22,785 bases of DNA from Hysterium pulicare CBS 123377 (GCA_000467715.1 AJFK01000602.1:1-22785), one strand, 5' to 3'; positions 1 through 11,261 are shown, numbered from the stretch's first letter. The notes: generated from the sequence alone by a model not told the origin. A program made the numbers and translations.

Positions 1-39
1 AACTGGAGATGATGCCATCAAGTGACGCGAAAAGTGCAG

Positions 40-345
40 CTAATCCTTGGCAGGTGTTTTGAGAAGCTTGGGAAGAGCTCTCGTTGGGATTGCCGTAATT
101 TCTTTTGGTCCTGGATTAATGAAACGGACCCCGACGATCATCGGATGGTCTTCAATATGCGGACGCCACCCGCACTCTCCATGTTCCCTTCCTCTATACA
201 AAGTCCTGGTATGCTGGCTGGCCGCCTTTGTAAAGTAGGGCGCGTGGGTAACTGGAGACGCCACACAAGGCAATGATTTCGGCTCATAAGACGTACCTAA
301 GAATGCAATGTCAGTTCTCAGGTCCAATGACAACTTCGGCTTCCA
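40..345 (-). CDS. Possible 3' exon of an unidentified gene
   Basis: The minus strand is open for about 100 codons to a stop at 40-42, with no in-frame ATG near the 5' end. If genic, it is therefore a last exon entered through an acceptor such as the CAG ending at 346. The peptide contains PYFTKAASQHTRTLYRGREHG and HPMIVGVRFINPGPKEITAI, with a balanced mix of charged and hydrophobic residues. I do not recognise a family. A GTACGT/CTCCAG pair inside it could be a 45-nt intron, which would change the reading. The plus strand has a shorter overlapping frame. No promoter or upstream exon is secure, and it may be chance. Confidence 0.2.
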   Translation of the reverse strand, partial: WKPKLSLDLRTDIAFLGTSYEPKSLPCVASPVTHAPYFTKAASQHTRTLYRGREHGECGWRPHIEDHPMIVGVRFINPGPKEITAIPTRALPKLLKTPAKD

Positions 346-1231
346 CTGATAGGCTTGATAAGTCTAATCTTCCACATTCCCACTAAGATGTAGACTGCGA
401 AATTTCTAATAAAAGTGAGTCATTGAAATTGTAGCCCCGTCTTCATATACTTCAGTGGCGCCTGTTCAGATTTCAAGGTCCTAATTGAAGAAGACGGGAC
501 GTGACTTGAATGCATGCCTAGCAAAAAGTAGCGCGCACTCAAACATAGTGTTGCTAGCGCAATGTAGATAGGCTGAAACGGACAGCTTGTTTCCTTCGTG
601 CCAATATTCGTTTTTCTAAGATCTTTAGTTGTACCTGCCGGCGGCTAATCATGATACCCTCCCGTTACATTCAACGATGTGTTTCCCATATTGGACTGTG
701 CAAGGGGCGATGATAAGATTGCGAAAAGAGAATAGTAGAGTAAATAGTGTGAAGGCGAGAGTACGAAAACGGGATACGTCAGTGCAAAGGGAGGAGATGA
801 GAGTGCAAGAGCAGAACATGAAGGTGCAGTGCCTCATTCCGTCCGGCCTCCTTTCCCTCCTCTGCAATGTATACTTAATTTCCTTCTTCTAGCTATCTTG
901 TCAGCATCCTGACTATGCCAAAGTTGCCAAAGTAGTGGGGTATGTGTCTGAGTGTGTTACCAAATTTGGCTCGAAAAGTTCTCTGCTGCAGCAAAACACC
1001 AAGTGGGGGTGGAATGCCACCCACAAAGAAGCAATGCAAACTCAATCTTATCTCCATCAGGTCTCTTCGGTCAGGAAATGGTATTCCCAACGAACTGATG
1101 ATCTAACGCAAAAGCGATAGAGGTTCGTGTCGTTGTGTCCGACCTTGAAGATCTTCGGGGAGTGCTTCCTTGCAGTCTCAGTAATTTCCGACATCAAGTC
1201 TGCCTGACTTTTCGTCGTTTGGGATATGGTG
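346..1231. other. No gene seen
   Basis: Frames on both strands are short and mutually overlapping. None has a start context, splice pair or motif I can support. Near 720-830 there is a purine-rich plus-strand stretch (repeated GAGAGTACGAAAAC/GAGAGTGCAAGAG-like words) with no visible function. Confidence 0.5.
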
Positions 1232-1711
1232 TTAAATTTTGATGGAAAGACCGTTAGGCCTTTTCTTGTTCGATTCGGAGGTATTGAGATGGCTAGTGGT
1301 ACTTCGCTTGGTGTTGATGTGTGGTATCGTGTACATGATTAAGGATGTTGTGTTGAATGCTTGGTGTTTCGGTGACGCAACGCCAAGGGTTTTATGCAAT
1401 GTCAACCATTCAATCTTCACCAGTGCTGGTGTAAGATCCCGCCAAGACATATATTGGCCGGCTTCAACTTTCGATAGTTGGGAGGAATCCAAATGGATTT
1501 CGACAAGATCAGTTGCACGAATAATATATACCCGAGAATAACCGAGCCTATTTGCGCTGTTCCAGGGATACGAGTCGCCAATGTCGAGCATTCGATTCGC
1601 TATCTGGTACGCCCTCCTGTCGAGAAACCGCAGGCAAAATTTACTTTTGACTAAAGAGTCTAAGTCGGAAGAGAGAATGGTTCCCGTCGCCTTTAAGGAA
1701 TCTACTGGTCT
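1232..1711 (-). pseudogene. Unassigned open exon or relic; weak FAD-domain-like stretch
   Basis: The minus strand is open for 160 codons after a TAA, with an internal ATG at 1591 and a stop at 1232-1234. The section at about 1361-1534 reads ...VYIIRATDLVEIHL...KVEAGQYMSW...KIEW...HKTLGVASP. NADPH oxidases and ferric reductases have a comparable order in their FAD-binding domain: a (V/L)EI/L strand, then (V/P)GQY, then an EW/HPFT-like block and SAP. The diagnostic HPFT motif is not intact and no transmembrane part or NADPH domain is visible nearby. Upstream, the triplet DSL is followed by a helix-like stretch that could equally recall a carrier protein. The assignment is a guess. What is visible is a long, coding-like frame with no partner exons. 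Confidence 0.25.
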
Positions 1712-1980
1712 TTATACGTTATCATTACGCCTTCCCCTCAAGCATTTTCAGCTATGGAACAAAGCGGAATACTGTTGAGGACCTGGTTGAGGTGCGAGCA
1801 ACAGGAAGAGGAGGGTTAATGGGAATAGAATGGGGAGCGTGCATAAAGGAGAAAGGGAGGGAGAGGTGGATGGTGTAGAAGAGAATGATTGGGAAGGCTT
1901 CAGGATTGAGGTCGTCCGGAATAGAGAGTGGAATTCTGGCGTACGGAATAGCGCGCAGTATTCATCGGGGATCTGGCTGA

Positions 1981-2184
1981 TCATGCTGGATTTTGGATGA
2001 GCAATTGATAGCGAGCAATCATCGACTCAACATAAGATGCAATAGGGATGCCTTGTAAGACACATCCAAAAATCAGGTCTTTATCATTTACAATATCACG
2101 TACATACAGTAGTCCCGCGCTTCCCGCACCCCTACGATGTTGATTAGTCAAAGCCAATGTATAGCATGAAGGCAGCAAACCTGG
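1981..2184 (-). pseudogene. Possible NRPS condensation-domain fragment
   Basis: A minus-strand frame of about 68 codons ends at 1981-1983. It has the order L..CYTLAL (about 2150), then KDLIFGCVLQGIPI and YVESMI (2017-2079). In NRPS condensation domains a helix resembling TLL.AAWALVLA is followed by DVVFG.V.SGR..P..GVES(M/I)VG. The FG, V-x-G, IP and VESM(I) positions coincide with that order, although the expected N(T)(V/L)P segment is not clear. No ATG lies in frame, a TGA precedes it directly and nothing recognisable flanks it. If the match is right this is a scrap of a lost NRPS or PKS-NRPS gene. Confidence 0.35.
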
Positions 2185-5100
2185 AACAGGGTATCACTAC
2201 CATGGCCGACCTCTGGTTCTTCTCAACGCATTGGGCGGATTTAGTGGGCGAGTGACATGGGGTGTCAGAGCTGCCCTTCATTTATATGAGGCAAAGTCCT
2301 TCGAAAAACTTATCCGGTGTGAGGCTGTTAAGAAACAACAGGTTTACCCTATCATGAAACATTGTTTTATGAAAAACGTCTTTGAATTCGTGGGGAGAGA
2401 AGTGGTGAGGGTGAGGGCGAGGAGAGGCGAGCAACGGTAGCCCGGCTAGTGTGCCGGTTCCAGCTAGTTTTAGGCTGAGCTAGGTCTAGTAGCTATTTTA
2501 AGCTTAACTTAAAATTATTTCAGCATCTTCTACTTTCCCAACTTCGCTATCTATGTAATCACATCTTGAAATCATAGGTCGGGATGATCGCTAGGTAGTC
2601 GAAGAATAGCAACCATGCGGCAGCATAGTGAAGATGCATGTAAGTGGCAGCCTCATGTCTCTCTCCCCCCAATGGCTGAAACGAAGAGATAAAGTTAAGA
2701 GACGAACTTTCTCGAGAAATGGTTGACAAGATCTGGGTATTGGGAAATCTCTAGTGACGCTTCAGTTAAGAAAAGAGCTCTCGAGGTTTCTATGTGCCTC
2801 ACTGAATATACAGTTTTGATGTAGAAGGCCGTTTTCAATCTGTCTTGAACGCTCCAGCTTTTCTGAGATTGAAGAAACGTCTCCAGAGTAAGGCTAAAGA
2901 TACTATCGCCAGCCGTAAGAACCCTGAGTCATCTCTTTGGGTCTTCGTCGCCGGCTCAAGGCTTTGACAAGCTTCCTATCAATCCTTTTCGTACAACGGT
3001 GCGCCTTTTATCGCAGGAAGCGTGTCAGCGAACATATACCGGCCTCATGTCTCTGGCACTTCTTTTCTTCGTCTTCATTTCGCCCTGCGCGAGTGTCTGG
3101 AGGTATTATCATTTCTCTCTCACCAGACTCTATTTCTGCAGTCATCATTTTGACCTCTGTCGGATGTCTTGTAGTGCATAGAAAGGAATAAGGTTCTAGG
3201 AAGTATGGTAGTAAGTAGAAGATCGAGAATCTCCCTAGGATCTGGACGTGTATCTTGAGATCTGGTTTAGAGGCTACATGGACCAGCAAATAGAACGCGA
3301 GAAAACAAATGTCTTATAGCACTTTGCCATCATTAGCGAAGCTAGATCTCGATCCAAACAAGTTTACGTGCCTTAGCCTTGTACCAACTGATCTAGTATA
3401 CCCAAGCCCCTGCCATCTTGCCTAACCATGGATGATGAAATCGATAGTGGTACTGTTTTCTATGCAGGTATGTGTGATTGTAGGATTCGTAGCTTGTAAG
3501 AATGATGCTGGTATTGTGCCTTGGGGCACCGAATGAATTGGAGTGAAAATAACGAGCGTGCTCGGTCGATGGTTGGATTTGAGGGGTTAATTGATCGATC
3601 GATGCATCACCGATTTAAAGTTTGTCCATGATTTGGGTACGCTGAAGTAAGATTTTGGCTATATTGTGGACGCTGCCGGAGATCTGCGGATTGGTCCGCA
3701 AGCTTGCATGCCCGTGCCTGTAAATAAGGGATAATGCCATAGCTACAGTAGACTCTTAACGCGGTCGACTTATATAAGCTTAGTTGCTGGAATTACGTTG
3801 AAAACGCTGGGAAGGTAAGACAAGATATAATGCTTCGGAATGATTGGCAGCCATCTTTAGGGGGTGATATAGATTAATCTCTCTAATCCAGAGAAAAGAT
3901 ATACCAGGTCGACGCTTATATTAGCTAGAGTAGTGTGCTTTTGGTAAGAAGGAGAGCATATGTCTGATTTACGTAGAGGTATGCGATAGGTGCGCCATTG
4001 ACCGCCGTGGAACGGCCGTCATGACAAATGTAGTGACTTCTCGTATGAGCATCACAAGGTCATTCCTACTATTTCATTATCTCATGCCGGTCTGCTCGTT
4101 TTCCATGGTTGAGGGTAGAAAGCATAGATGATGCAGTTGTCTCCTCGAGCTAGAAGGCCCCTGCTCAAACTCCTTCTTCGCTACTTTTGTTACTCCGCCA
4201 ATCTTTTTGGATTGCTCGCTCGGCCTGCTCTTTGATGTATTGCCAACTCATAGCATAATTGGATCGCCGTCGGCGTAATGCATCGCAGCTCTTTGCTGCA
4301 TGCATAAGGGGGCAGAATAGCTCATCGTCTCGACGCCTGCGATCTGTGCGTGGCAATAGCTATCCCATGCACTCGCGTACGGGGAGCGATATACGGTGTC
4401 TCCATGACAGTGGCATCGTTTGCATTGTTACTCCGAAGAACCAGTCCACCTATCAACATTCCCTCCCTTTATACGTATTTGATTCCTCCAGTTGCGCTCG
4501 TAGCTTGGCGGCGATGCGGGACAATATGAGGAGGAGCAGTTTAGGGCAACGAAGGAGGCGGCGATCACATCGAGAGGACTCTTCGGGGGCGCTGTAAGGT
4601 AGGATGATCTGGAGGATCGAGAAGTTGTAGGAAGTGGAGTCTGGCGAAAGTTAGAATTGTGAGAGATTAGATTCCGTTGTTGGAGAAGTGGTGCATGCCG
4701 GATGCGGGACCGTAGGATGCGCGCTATTTCCACGCAGGTGCGGGACAAGATGGAATTAATTCTTCACACTTGGAGAGAAAAGAAAAAGAAGAGTTCGGTT
4801 CTCTCCTTGTTGTTGAAGCGCAGTTGTAGAGAGGCGGCATTCCCTATACTTCGTAGTCAAGCGAGATCGCTGAGGAATGACGTCAACTTCAGCAACGCGC
4901 TCCACGAAATTTCGCTTCCGTCCAGTCCATACAGCGCGAGATAAGATATTCAACGAAGTCCACATAGTGAAAGGGGGAATGCGAAGAAGATTACGAGCAT
5001 CTGCAAGAGCTGGAGGTTGACGCCGCTACCGGAGGCATTCCACCGCGCAAGCCCACCGCCGATTATCCCTCGAGAAGCACTCCTCCATTCTTGACTACGA

Positions 5101-6362
5101 ACCTCAAGCGACTCAAGGTATTCCAGACCCCTCGCAGCCTCTTCTATACAACCTTTATATGGATGAGTGATGGACACGGAGAACTTCTCCGCTTCTTCGA
5201 GACAATCCGCAGCTAGTGGACCGACCAGAAAACCCACCAATCAAGATTCCAACGGCCAGCCTTTGCCAACTTCTTCTCATATTGGGCTCTATGGGTTCAG
5301 TGCCTTTGGTTGGAGTCGACATCAAAACCCATATGTTTGGGAGTTAGGCTTGGTAGAGAGCGATTCGGTAGACATGGTTCGGCGCATCCGAGATAATGGA
5401 AAGCCAATGGAGAATGGGCTCAAGTTCATGCCCATTTATCGAACGAGATCCAATCATACCGGGACGCCATTGTGCAGGGATGCTTTAGGCATATAGACTC
5501 TTCAGTCGGAGAGCCGAGAAAGACCATTCGATATACTTCTCAGGTACTTGAAAGCAATACACCATTTAACCCCACGGTGATCCACCAACCCCATAACGCC
5601 ACCCAGCAACCAGCCCCAAGAGCACACAACTGGGATTTCAGCAAAAGGCATGACTACGTTAACCCCATCCCAATTCGGAACTCGTCGAATCGACTCTAAA
5701 TCTGACCTTCCCGAGATCTGAAGCTCAGCCAAGCGATGTTTTCGATTCTAGGGTTTACAACTGCGAGGACATTCCTCTGCAGGCGGTCTCAAGAAGAAGC
5801 AAATGCGCATTAATTCTCGAAGACGATGCATGCATGCGCCATAATGCTGGCATGTTAAGCCAATGAATGCGGCAAGCCTCTGCTGAAGACGATGCTATCA
5901 AGCTCACACACAGCGTCCTCAATTGACGCATTGGTTTTGCACAACCTCCACGTTATTTTTATTGGATCCAATTTTCCACAGGAATACCTCTTTCTTAAAA
6001 TGCATTTGATGGTATGCAGCCAACGATAATGATCTCGGTATCATGTCGTCTTTCTACACTTGTTAGCGTGTAGGACCTATGCAGCAACCCGAACCACGTC
6101 ACCGCGCAATTTCCATGAACAAAGACCCAAAGGTCTCTCCCCTTAATCCATATTGCTGCTCTTTCACATACTTTCCTCTTCAAACGCCGATAGACAATTC
6201 CACAACCCACTCGATCAACCACGCGGATTGCGGAAGAACTGGAATAGTAGAAGCAAACTTCTTATTTTCCCTATAATAGACGGGGCTTGCTCTCGTTTAA
6301 AGATCCAGCATTTGGTAACGATCCAATTTTCCCCGCGGATCAGTCCCAGTTCCCACCACAAT
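2185..6362. other. About 4.2 kb without a gene I can support
   Basis: Several frames of 60-110 codons occur on both strands. Minus-strand examples are 4165-4356, 4428-4748, 4950-5240 and 5502-5732. A plus-strand example is 5167-5496. The 4165-4356 frame ends in a charged helix (MSWQYIKEQAERAIQKDW). The 4950-5240 frame contains CLEEAEKFSVSITHPYKG. Either could be the last exon of a diverged gene, but neither has a clean splice pair or recognisable fold. The last 200 bp before 6363 should contain the promoter and 5' UTR of the TB2/DP1 gene. I see no unambiguous TATA box there. Confidence 0.4.
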
Positions 6363-6913
6363 ATGCTTCCGTTGTACGTTCGGCGTATGCTGGCCCCAGC
6401 CATATCGAACCCCCATGCTAGCGGCATCGCAGTACTCTACATCATACTGGTTGGTCTCGACTTCAACGCGAGATTTCTGGTTGACTTGGCCGCATTCGTT
6501 CTTGGGTGCAAGCCTACTTTGGCCGTGATGTTCAGCTCTGGTAGCGACAAGATGCCGAATCAGCGCAAATGGGTCTCATACTTTCTCATGCTCGTCCTTC
6601 TTACTGTCCTTGAAAGCCTAGTCCGCCTTCTCAGTCTCGCGGAGAGAATGCCTCTCTGGTACACTTTCAAATTCATTGGATTGCTTGTCTTGACTCAATA
6701 CGGGTGAGTTTGCTCAACGATAAGTGCTACTACTGGCGAGAAATCTGACTTCATCATTGCAGCTGGCTCGATTACGTCTCTGATTCGCTCCTGACGCCAA
6801 TAGTCACCAGGAATCTCCCGAAGTCACGTCCGACCGTACCCCCGAAACCTCAGAAGTTCGACAAACTACGACCGGCTTTCGGATCACAGCAAGCCCCTCG
6901 AATGGATGCATAA
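6363..6913 (+). CDS. TB2/DP1/HVA22 (Yop1/REEP-type) membrane-shaping protein
   Basis: Two exons, 6363-6703 and 6763-6913, give 163 residues. The intron (6704-6762, 59 nt) has GTGAGT, a CTGAC branch at 6745-6749 and a CAG acceptor, and it splits a Gly codon. The ATG at 6363 is the first in frame. Residues 21-56 and 70-112 form two hydrophobic hairpins. Between them lies W70, then E84, then the family signature block P97-L-W-Y100..K103..GLLVL and a short C-terminal amphipathic stretch (residues 115-128). The segment LVDLAAFVLG (residues 39-48) matches the conserved first hairpin of the family. Members shape tubular ER by wedging hairpins into the bilayer and oligomerising. This one is a little shorter than yeast Yop1 (about 180 residues), with a proline- and basic-rich tail. 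Divergence at the usual YYS(L/I)KA block (here KPTLAVM) suggests a paralogue rather than the canonical Yop1. Confidence 0.93.
6704..6762 (+). other. Intron of the TB2/DP1 gene
   Basis: 59 nt with a GTGAGT donor, CTGAC branch 13 nt before the acceptor and a CAG end. The spliced frame restores the conserved family reading across the junction, so this intron is secure. It serves as the reference for splice signals elsewhere in the window. Confidence 0.95.
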
Positions 6914-7066
6914 TTCAGACTATACGTAGGGTAACTGGCACTCAAATTGATGGTGGTATTGTCGATATTGATACAACAATTCGGGAAAATGGCAGTTTTG
7001 ACTTTACTATGTTGACATGATGGAGAATTCAATGATGATGATTTTGGGCTTCTCTCTGTGATCACG

Positions 7067-7616
7067 ATGGAAGTTTTTATGGGCCGGCAGGATAGTCTTT
7101 CTCTATGTCATTATGATGGATTCCAAAGGGGAAAGCTAGATGGTGGCGTTTCATTACCGCGCGGCTTGGTAGAACTTTCCTCGCCCAATGCAATTGTGTT
7201 TGTCGTTCAAAATTGGGGTATCCTTTTGTCAACATCGGTCTTTCAAATTCGGTTACATGCAGTACTGTCTACTTCAGGTCCCAGACCGGTAGATCTGGCG
7301 CACTCTTTCTCGCTCGGGGAACGACATCATCTCAGCCTTTCTTTCGAGCCAGGTTGTTCCGGAGCCTGATTGCAAAGGGTATACTGCCTCATAACTCTTC
7401 GCCTCTAGCAGCACGGGAAGAAGCGCTGAAATTGCGGAATTATCTGGAAGCGTCCAACACTTCTCCAAAGAGGCATTCCGAGTCACCATGGTATGTTGAC
7501 TTCACCTGCTTTAATGAACAACCGCTCGTTCACGATTGTTAACGAAAAGCAGGCTGCTTCCATTTCGCTACCGGCGAACTTGTTCCGCGGTCATCCGACT
7601 TCATCATGAACCCTAG
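7067..7616 (+). CDS. Small orphan gene, probably three exons
   Basis: The firm part is the last intron, 7491-7552 (62 nt). It has GTATGT, a GTTAAC branch at 7538-7543 and an AAAAGCAG end. It joins a coding-like helix (EEALKLRNYLEASN) to a short basic tail ending at the TAG 7614-7616. The upstream exon has no ATG in frame. The likely start is ATG 7067 (MEVFMGRQDSL...) in another frame, linked by an intron ending at the TCTAG at 7408 or the overlapping CAG at 7411. Phase-compatible donors exist at 7218 (GTATCC) or 7353 (GTTGTT), and neither is strong. I recognise no family. The start lies 154 bp downstream of the TB2/DP1 stop on the same strand. Confidence 0.35.
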
Positions 7617-8622
7617 GCCCGGGTCCTCCCTTTGACGGCGAAGGTAAATATTGCTCTTATTTTACCCAAGACCTCAAATGGAAATGCAATATCTTTCTTG
7701 AAGAGAGACTCTTCGGTTATACTGTCTCACCTGCCCGAATTTGCGCACGCCCCGAGTCATCAACCGCGAAGTGAGACCCTTGGCCAAGACCACCTCCGAA
7801 TCACTACAAAGGACAGTTATGGTTTCGACAAATCGACGTCGTCGTCTCCTTCCTCAACACAAAGCTCGAAGCGGACGAAACCTGTATGTTCAGCTGCCTT
7901 CATTGCGCTATAAGCATAATGCGAAGGTGGTTGGATTTCTGAGCAACTTCGCGGTTCGTAATGCTCAGTTGGGCTTTGGCTTGGGGAACAGGCTGGGAAG
8001 GAGAAGCCAGAGAGCCCTTGCCTAACTCCCTCTCGACCTTGTGTCTTTGTTCGCACTTAAAATGAGAGAAGAGATAGACATTGACGGCCTCAAACAGAGC
8101 CTCCCTCTGTCTCTAGTTCTATCTCTCAGATGGATGGGACTTTCGATCACATGCAGGTTCGCCAACCCCCCCAATGGCTGCCATCCACGAGGTTGTTGCG
8201 TGACATCTTCACCTGTGGTTTCCTTCAGAGCCAGATTCCGAGAATGAGCAGACCAGACCACCGCCCAACAGCAATGAGTCCGGCTCGCCAACCTGGACAC
8301 TGGAACTCATTGATTTCCTTCTTGCGACTTTACGATGTACTCACATCTCACAGTAGATGGACGTCCCACCCGTCGCAACCGCCATTCCCTGACCTCCGGG
8401 GGTACTTCTTTCGCCATGCCGCCTACTATGTGGAGCAGCCACGAGTAGAATACTGAAACCAGAAGTCTCGTAACTCCACCAGTCCAGCTCTGGTGTTTTG
8501 GGGCAATATGAGGAGTTTCGGGTTTTGCACAGGGCTTGCGTGGGGAAAGTGCGTCGGGAGTTGGACCTCCTCCAATAACGGATCAAAGAATGACAAGGGG
8601 CTACCACGGAACTACGTCGTAA

Positions 8623-9016
8623 TCATCGCAAGAAGCTACAGATGATAGGAAAAAGCGATCAGTCCGCATATCAATAGATGATGTCGCAGAGTTCTCCGTG
8701 ACCTCACATACGATCCCCGCCCGATACCTTCTCCATCAACTCTACTCGCGCTACAATCTCGCGACTCCGACAACACTGCCCGAGAGCTGCCGCAGAAGCG
8801 TTGCCAATGTCGACAACCATTATACCCGTCGTTGTGCGTTCGCGTCGATATTTCTAGGGCTTCTGGCTCCTGGTAAGAGTGCATCGCCGAGGCTTCTGCC
8901 TCCGGGTAAGGATGCAACTCACTTTGGAGAGACATTATTTTCCTCGAAGGATTATAGAGGCGTAGGCCCCAGGCTTGGCTCCCAGCCTGAAGAGAGTATC
9001 CGCCGCAGATCTGTGA
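8623..9016 (+). CDS. Candidate 3' end of an unidentified gene
   Basis: A coding-like frame at 8623-8905 reads ATDDRKKRSVRISIDDVAEF and later TIPARYLLHQLYSRYN. It joins through a GTAAGG...CCCCAG intron (8906-8972, 67 nt) in matching phase to a short tail with stop 9014-9016. No in-frame ATG is present, so earlier exons would be needed. Coding-like pieces exist upstream (around 8236-8340 and 8485-8575, the latter with YEEFRVLHRACVGKVRREL) but I could not connect them with consistent splice phases. A short internal duplication (LLAPGK/LLPPGK) lies at 8860-8910. The locus may be a real multi-exon gene or a decayed one. Confidence 0.25.
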
Positions 9017-9907
9017 GTAATGCTACCGAACAGCACATTGGCGTTTGTTTGACTTACGATACTGCAAAGGAATGAATCACCATGCGATGGATAAGCTTGC
9101 TTGCCTACCGAACATGCAGAATTGGACTTCCGCTGTTCGGAACCGCTTTCCGAAATACCAACATCACATCAACATCTATGCCATGATACTCTTCTATCTA
9201 GTCAGACCTGCATACATAGCAGATCTCACAGATCTCAGCCCTAGCATAACACATGGAGAGCTAATCAATAGTATCATGCCATAAAGCTTCGTCCCTCCTC
9301 AGCCATCTCCCTTTTCAACTTTCCAAGGCTGCGCCAAGAAGGACCCTCCGGGCTGGGAACACCCTATTCTCCATTTCTTCGTCCTCTATATTCTCAAATC
9401 CACGCTCGACCTAAGCAACTACCTATTCCTCCATTATACACAGGGTCTCTTAATCTTCTATTTCTCGTCGTGGTGAGGCTTGGACACGAGGGGGTTCGAC
9501 TATACTCTTCGACTTATCTCCGTTGACTTCTGGGACACCGGAATGCCGTGATATTGCAATTGATACCTTCTTTGGAGGGCTATTAGGGGTCAAATAAGGA
9601 TTCAAGGTCCTCTGCAGGATGGAGGAAGTTAGGCGCTGCCGGTCGAGAGTTGAGGGTTATTGTAGGGATTTCCCTGGATATCCTTTGCCTGGTCGTCATT
9701 CTTTCGGGAGGTGGTTTCCCTCTTCATTTCCAACGGTTGGGGATCTTGCAGCTGGAAATTGAGCGAAGTCGGGTTCACACTACCTGCCATCACTCGCTGC
9801 TTATCGATTACGTGTGAGGCGCTATTTGTGAGGGACTGTCATATTGGCTTTATTGCTTTTCCATGGTTCCTGCCGGCCTCATCAGAGCTTTTCAATTCGG
9901 TTTGCTT
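9017..9907. other. No gene seen
   Basis: A plus-strand frame continues to about 9475 only across a stop and without an ATG (...HPILHFFVLYILKSTLDLSNYL...). It could be a decayed membrane-protein exon but has nothing diagnostic. Confidence 0.4.
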
Positions 9908-10258
9908 TTAGGTAGAGATCAACACCATCAGGGAATAGAGGGCCAATAAAGCTTGCTTGATCGTGGTAAGAGCCTGAAAAGGGGATATGGAGACGTTTCT
10001 TGGTCTTTGTATGCTGGCCTCTTTGGAATAATGTAGCCCTCTATCACTGAATTTCGGATCAACTGACCGGAGCGAAAGCTTGCCAGGGTGGATGCCCTCA
10101 TTTAGGAAAATAAAAGGAACAATGCGGTTCTCCATCTCTTCCAATCTTATTCTTCCGCTGACAGCGTTGAAGGATAGTTTTTTTCTATCTATTGAAAAGT
10201 GTCGGAGGGTAGTTTCCTTTTCTATCCATTGAACACGTGACTGACCCTTCATTCCCAT
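9908..10258 (-). CDS. Uncharacterised 116-codon open frame
   Basis: An ATG at 10258 opens 116 uninterrupted codons to a TAA at 9908-9910. The product is basic near its N-terminus (IDRKKLSF, GRIRLEEMENRIV) and ends in a hydrophobic stretch (ALLALYSLMVLIST). A direct repeat near the 5' end (plus-strand CTATC-C/T-ATTGAA words at 10185-10196 and 10222-10233, 37 bp apart) duplicates part of the frame. No splice signals, domain or homologue is apparent. A chance frame of this length is possible in a window of this size. Confidence 0.25.
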   Translation of the reverse strand: MGMKGQSRVQWIEKETTLRHFSIDRKKLSFNAVSGRIRLEEMENRIVPFIFLNEGIHPGKLSLRSVDPKFSDRGLHYSKEASIQRPRNVSISPFQALTTIKQALLALYSLMVLIST

Positions 10259-10902
10259 TAATTGACATCGTTATTCTTCCTTCCCCTCCTGCTTTGTCCC
10301 ACCTCCGGCAGTCTTCAACATTCTATTCTTTACTGGTTCTCTGTATCACCCCTCGTGACTGCTAAAGATGGTCAAAGAGGGTCTTAGCTATCTTCACGTT
10401 CTATTCATAGCATTATAGGTAGGCCGGATTGGTGATGTCGTGGACATGGCCGGGAATTGAGTCAGATTTTGTCAGGGTGAAATCATTATCTCCTCTCCAA
10501 TGAGCTATTGAATACTGTAAATGGCCCACCTGAACAGAACGGGCTGTTTGAGTTGGTCTGTACTAATTGTTCGTAAGCTTATACAGTAGTTGAGGTTACT
10601 GTATGGTCTTTATGTTTGGGATTTGACAGCTAGGGTACGTAGCACCAAGATTCATACCCTGTAGCGATCATGCAGTATTCCAAGTGCCCTATTATTCATC
10701 GAATACATTTGTGGTAAGACTTTCCCACTTCTTTTCGCCACAACAAGGGACAAGTTAGTCCCCAAACATCCAATAGAGGCGCCTATCCACGCTCTGAAGT
10801 CGACATTGCAGCGCCAGCAGCACAAACCAGCTTTGGGTTCGTTATGAATTTGGAATGCTTCTCGAGCTTTGGACCTGACATATCATCAGCTTATTGCTGA
10901 TG
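10259..10902. other. No gene seen
   Basis: Frames are short on both strands. The stretch directly left of 10903 is the 3' side of the coiled-coil orphan and may hold its poly(A) region. Confidence 0.5.
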
Positions 10903-11261
10903 TTATATGAAGAGTTGTCTCAGCGGCGGTAGTGCTCGTGGGACTGTTGTGATTTTGGAAGAAGAGGAAGAACTTGTTGGAACTTTCAAAAGAGCTTTAA
11001 CTTCTGCTGAAACTCTCTCTCATCTAATGCTTTGCCCTATGCCACTGTCATGGCTATTTGGGACGCTTTCTATCTTACCATCCTTCTCTTTTAGAAGTCG
11101 AAGAGCTAATCTATCCAAATCAGTTATCCTCTCCGCGGCGATCTTCTCCAACCTCTTACGAAGATAACTGTTCAACAAGAGACTGTATACTCAGGGTTCC
11201 TAGGGTTCTAGAAGCGCAAACAAAATAGATACAGAAGCATAAGATGGAAGTTTGAGACCAT
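10903..11261 (-). CDS. Small coiled-coil orphan protein
   Basis: The last two exons are well supported: 11182-11079 and 11006-10903. They are joined in phase 1 by intron 11078-11007 (72 nt, GTAAGA...TTTCAG). The encoded piece is a clear amphipathic helix (RKRLEKIAAERITDLDRLAL, then RLLKEKD) followed after the junction by EVKALLKVP, a run of six serines and PPLRQLF. The acceptor is a TTTCAGCAG tandem site, so AE or E at the junction are both possible. The first exon (ATG 11261, to 11233, donor GTATCT, 50-nt intron) is a weaker guess and gives 78 residues in total. I recognise no family. A small nuclear or scaffold coiled-coil protein is inference only. Confidence 0.45.

Noticed and set aside
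1260-1285. GTTCGATTC word resembling a tRNA T-loop/B box
   Set aside because: No matching acceptor stem, D arm or anticodon arm can be folded around it. A similar word near 9490 fails in the same way.
3588-3606. GATCGATCGATGCATC palindromic run
   Set aside because: A short self-complementary run with no second copy or partner. Expected by chance.
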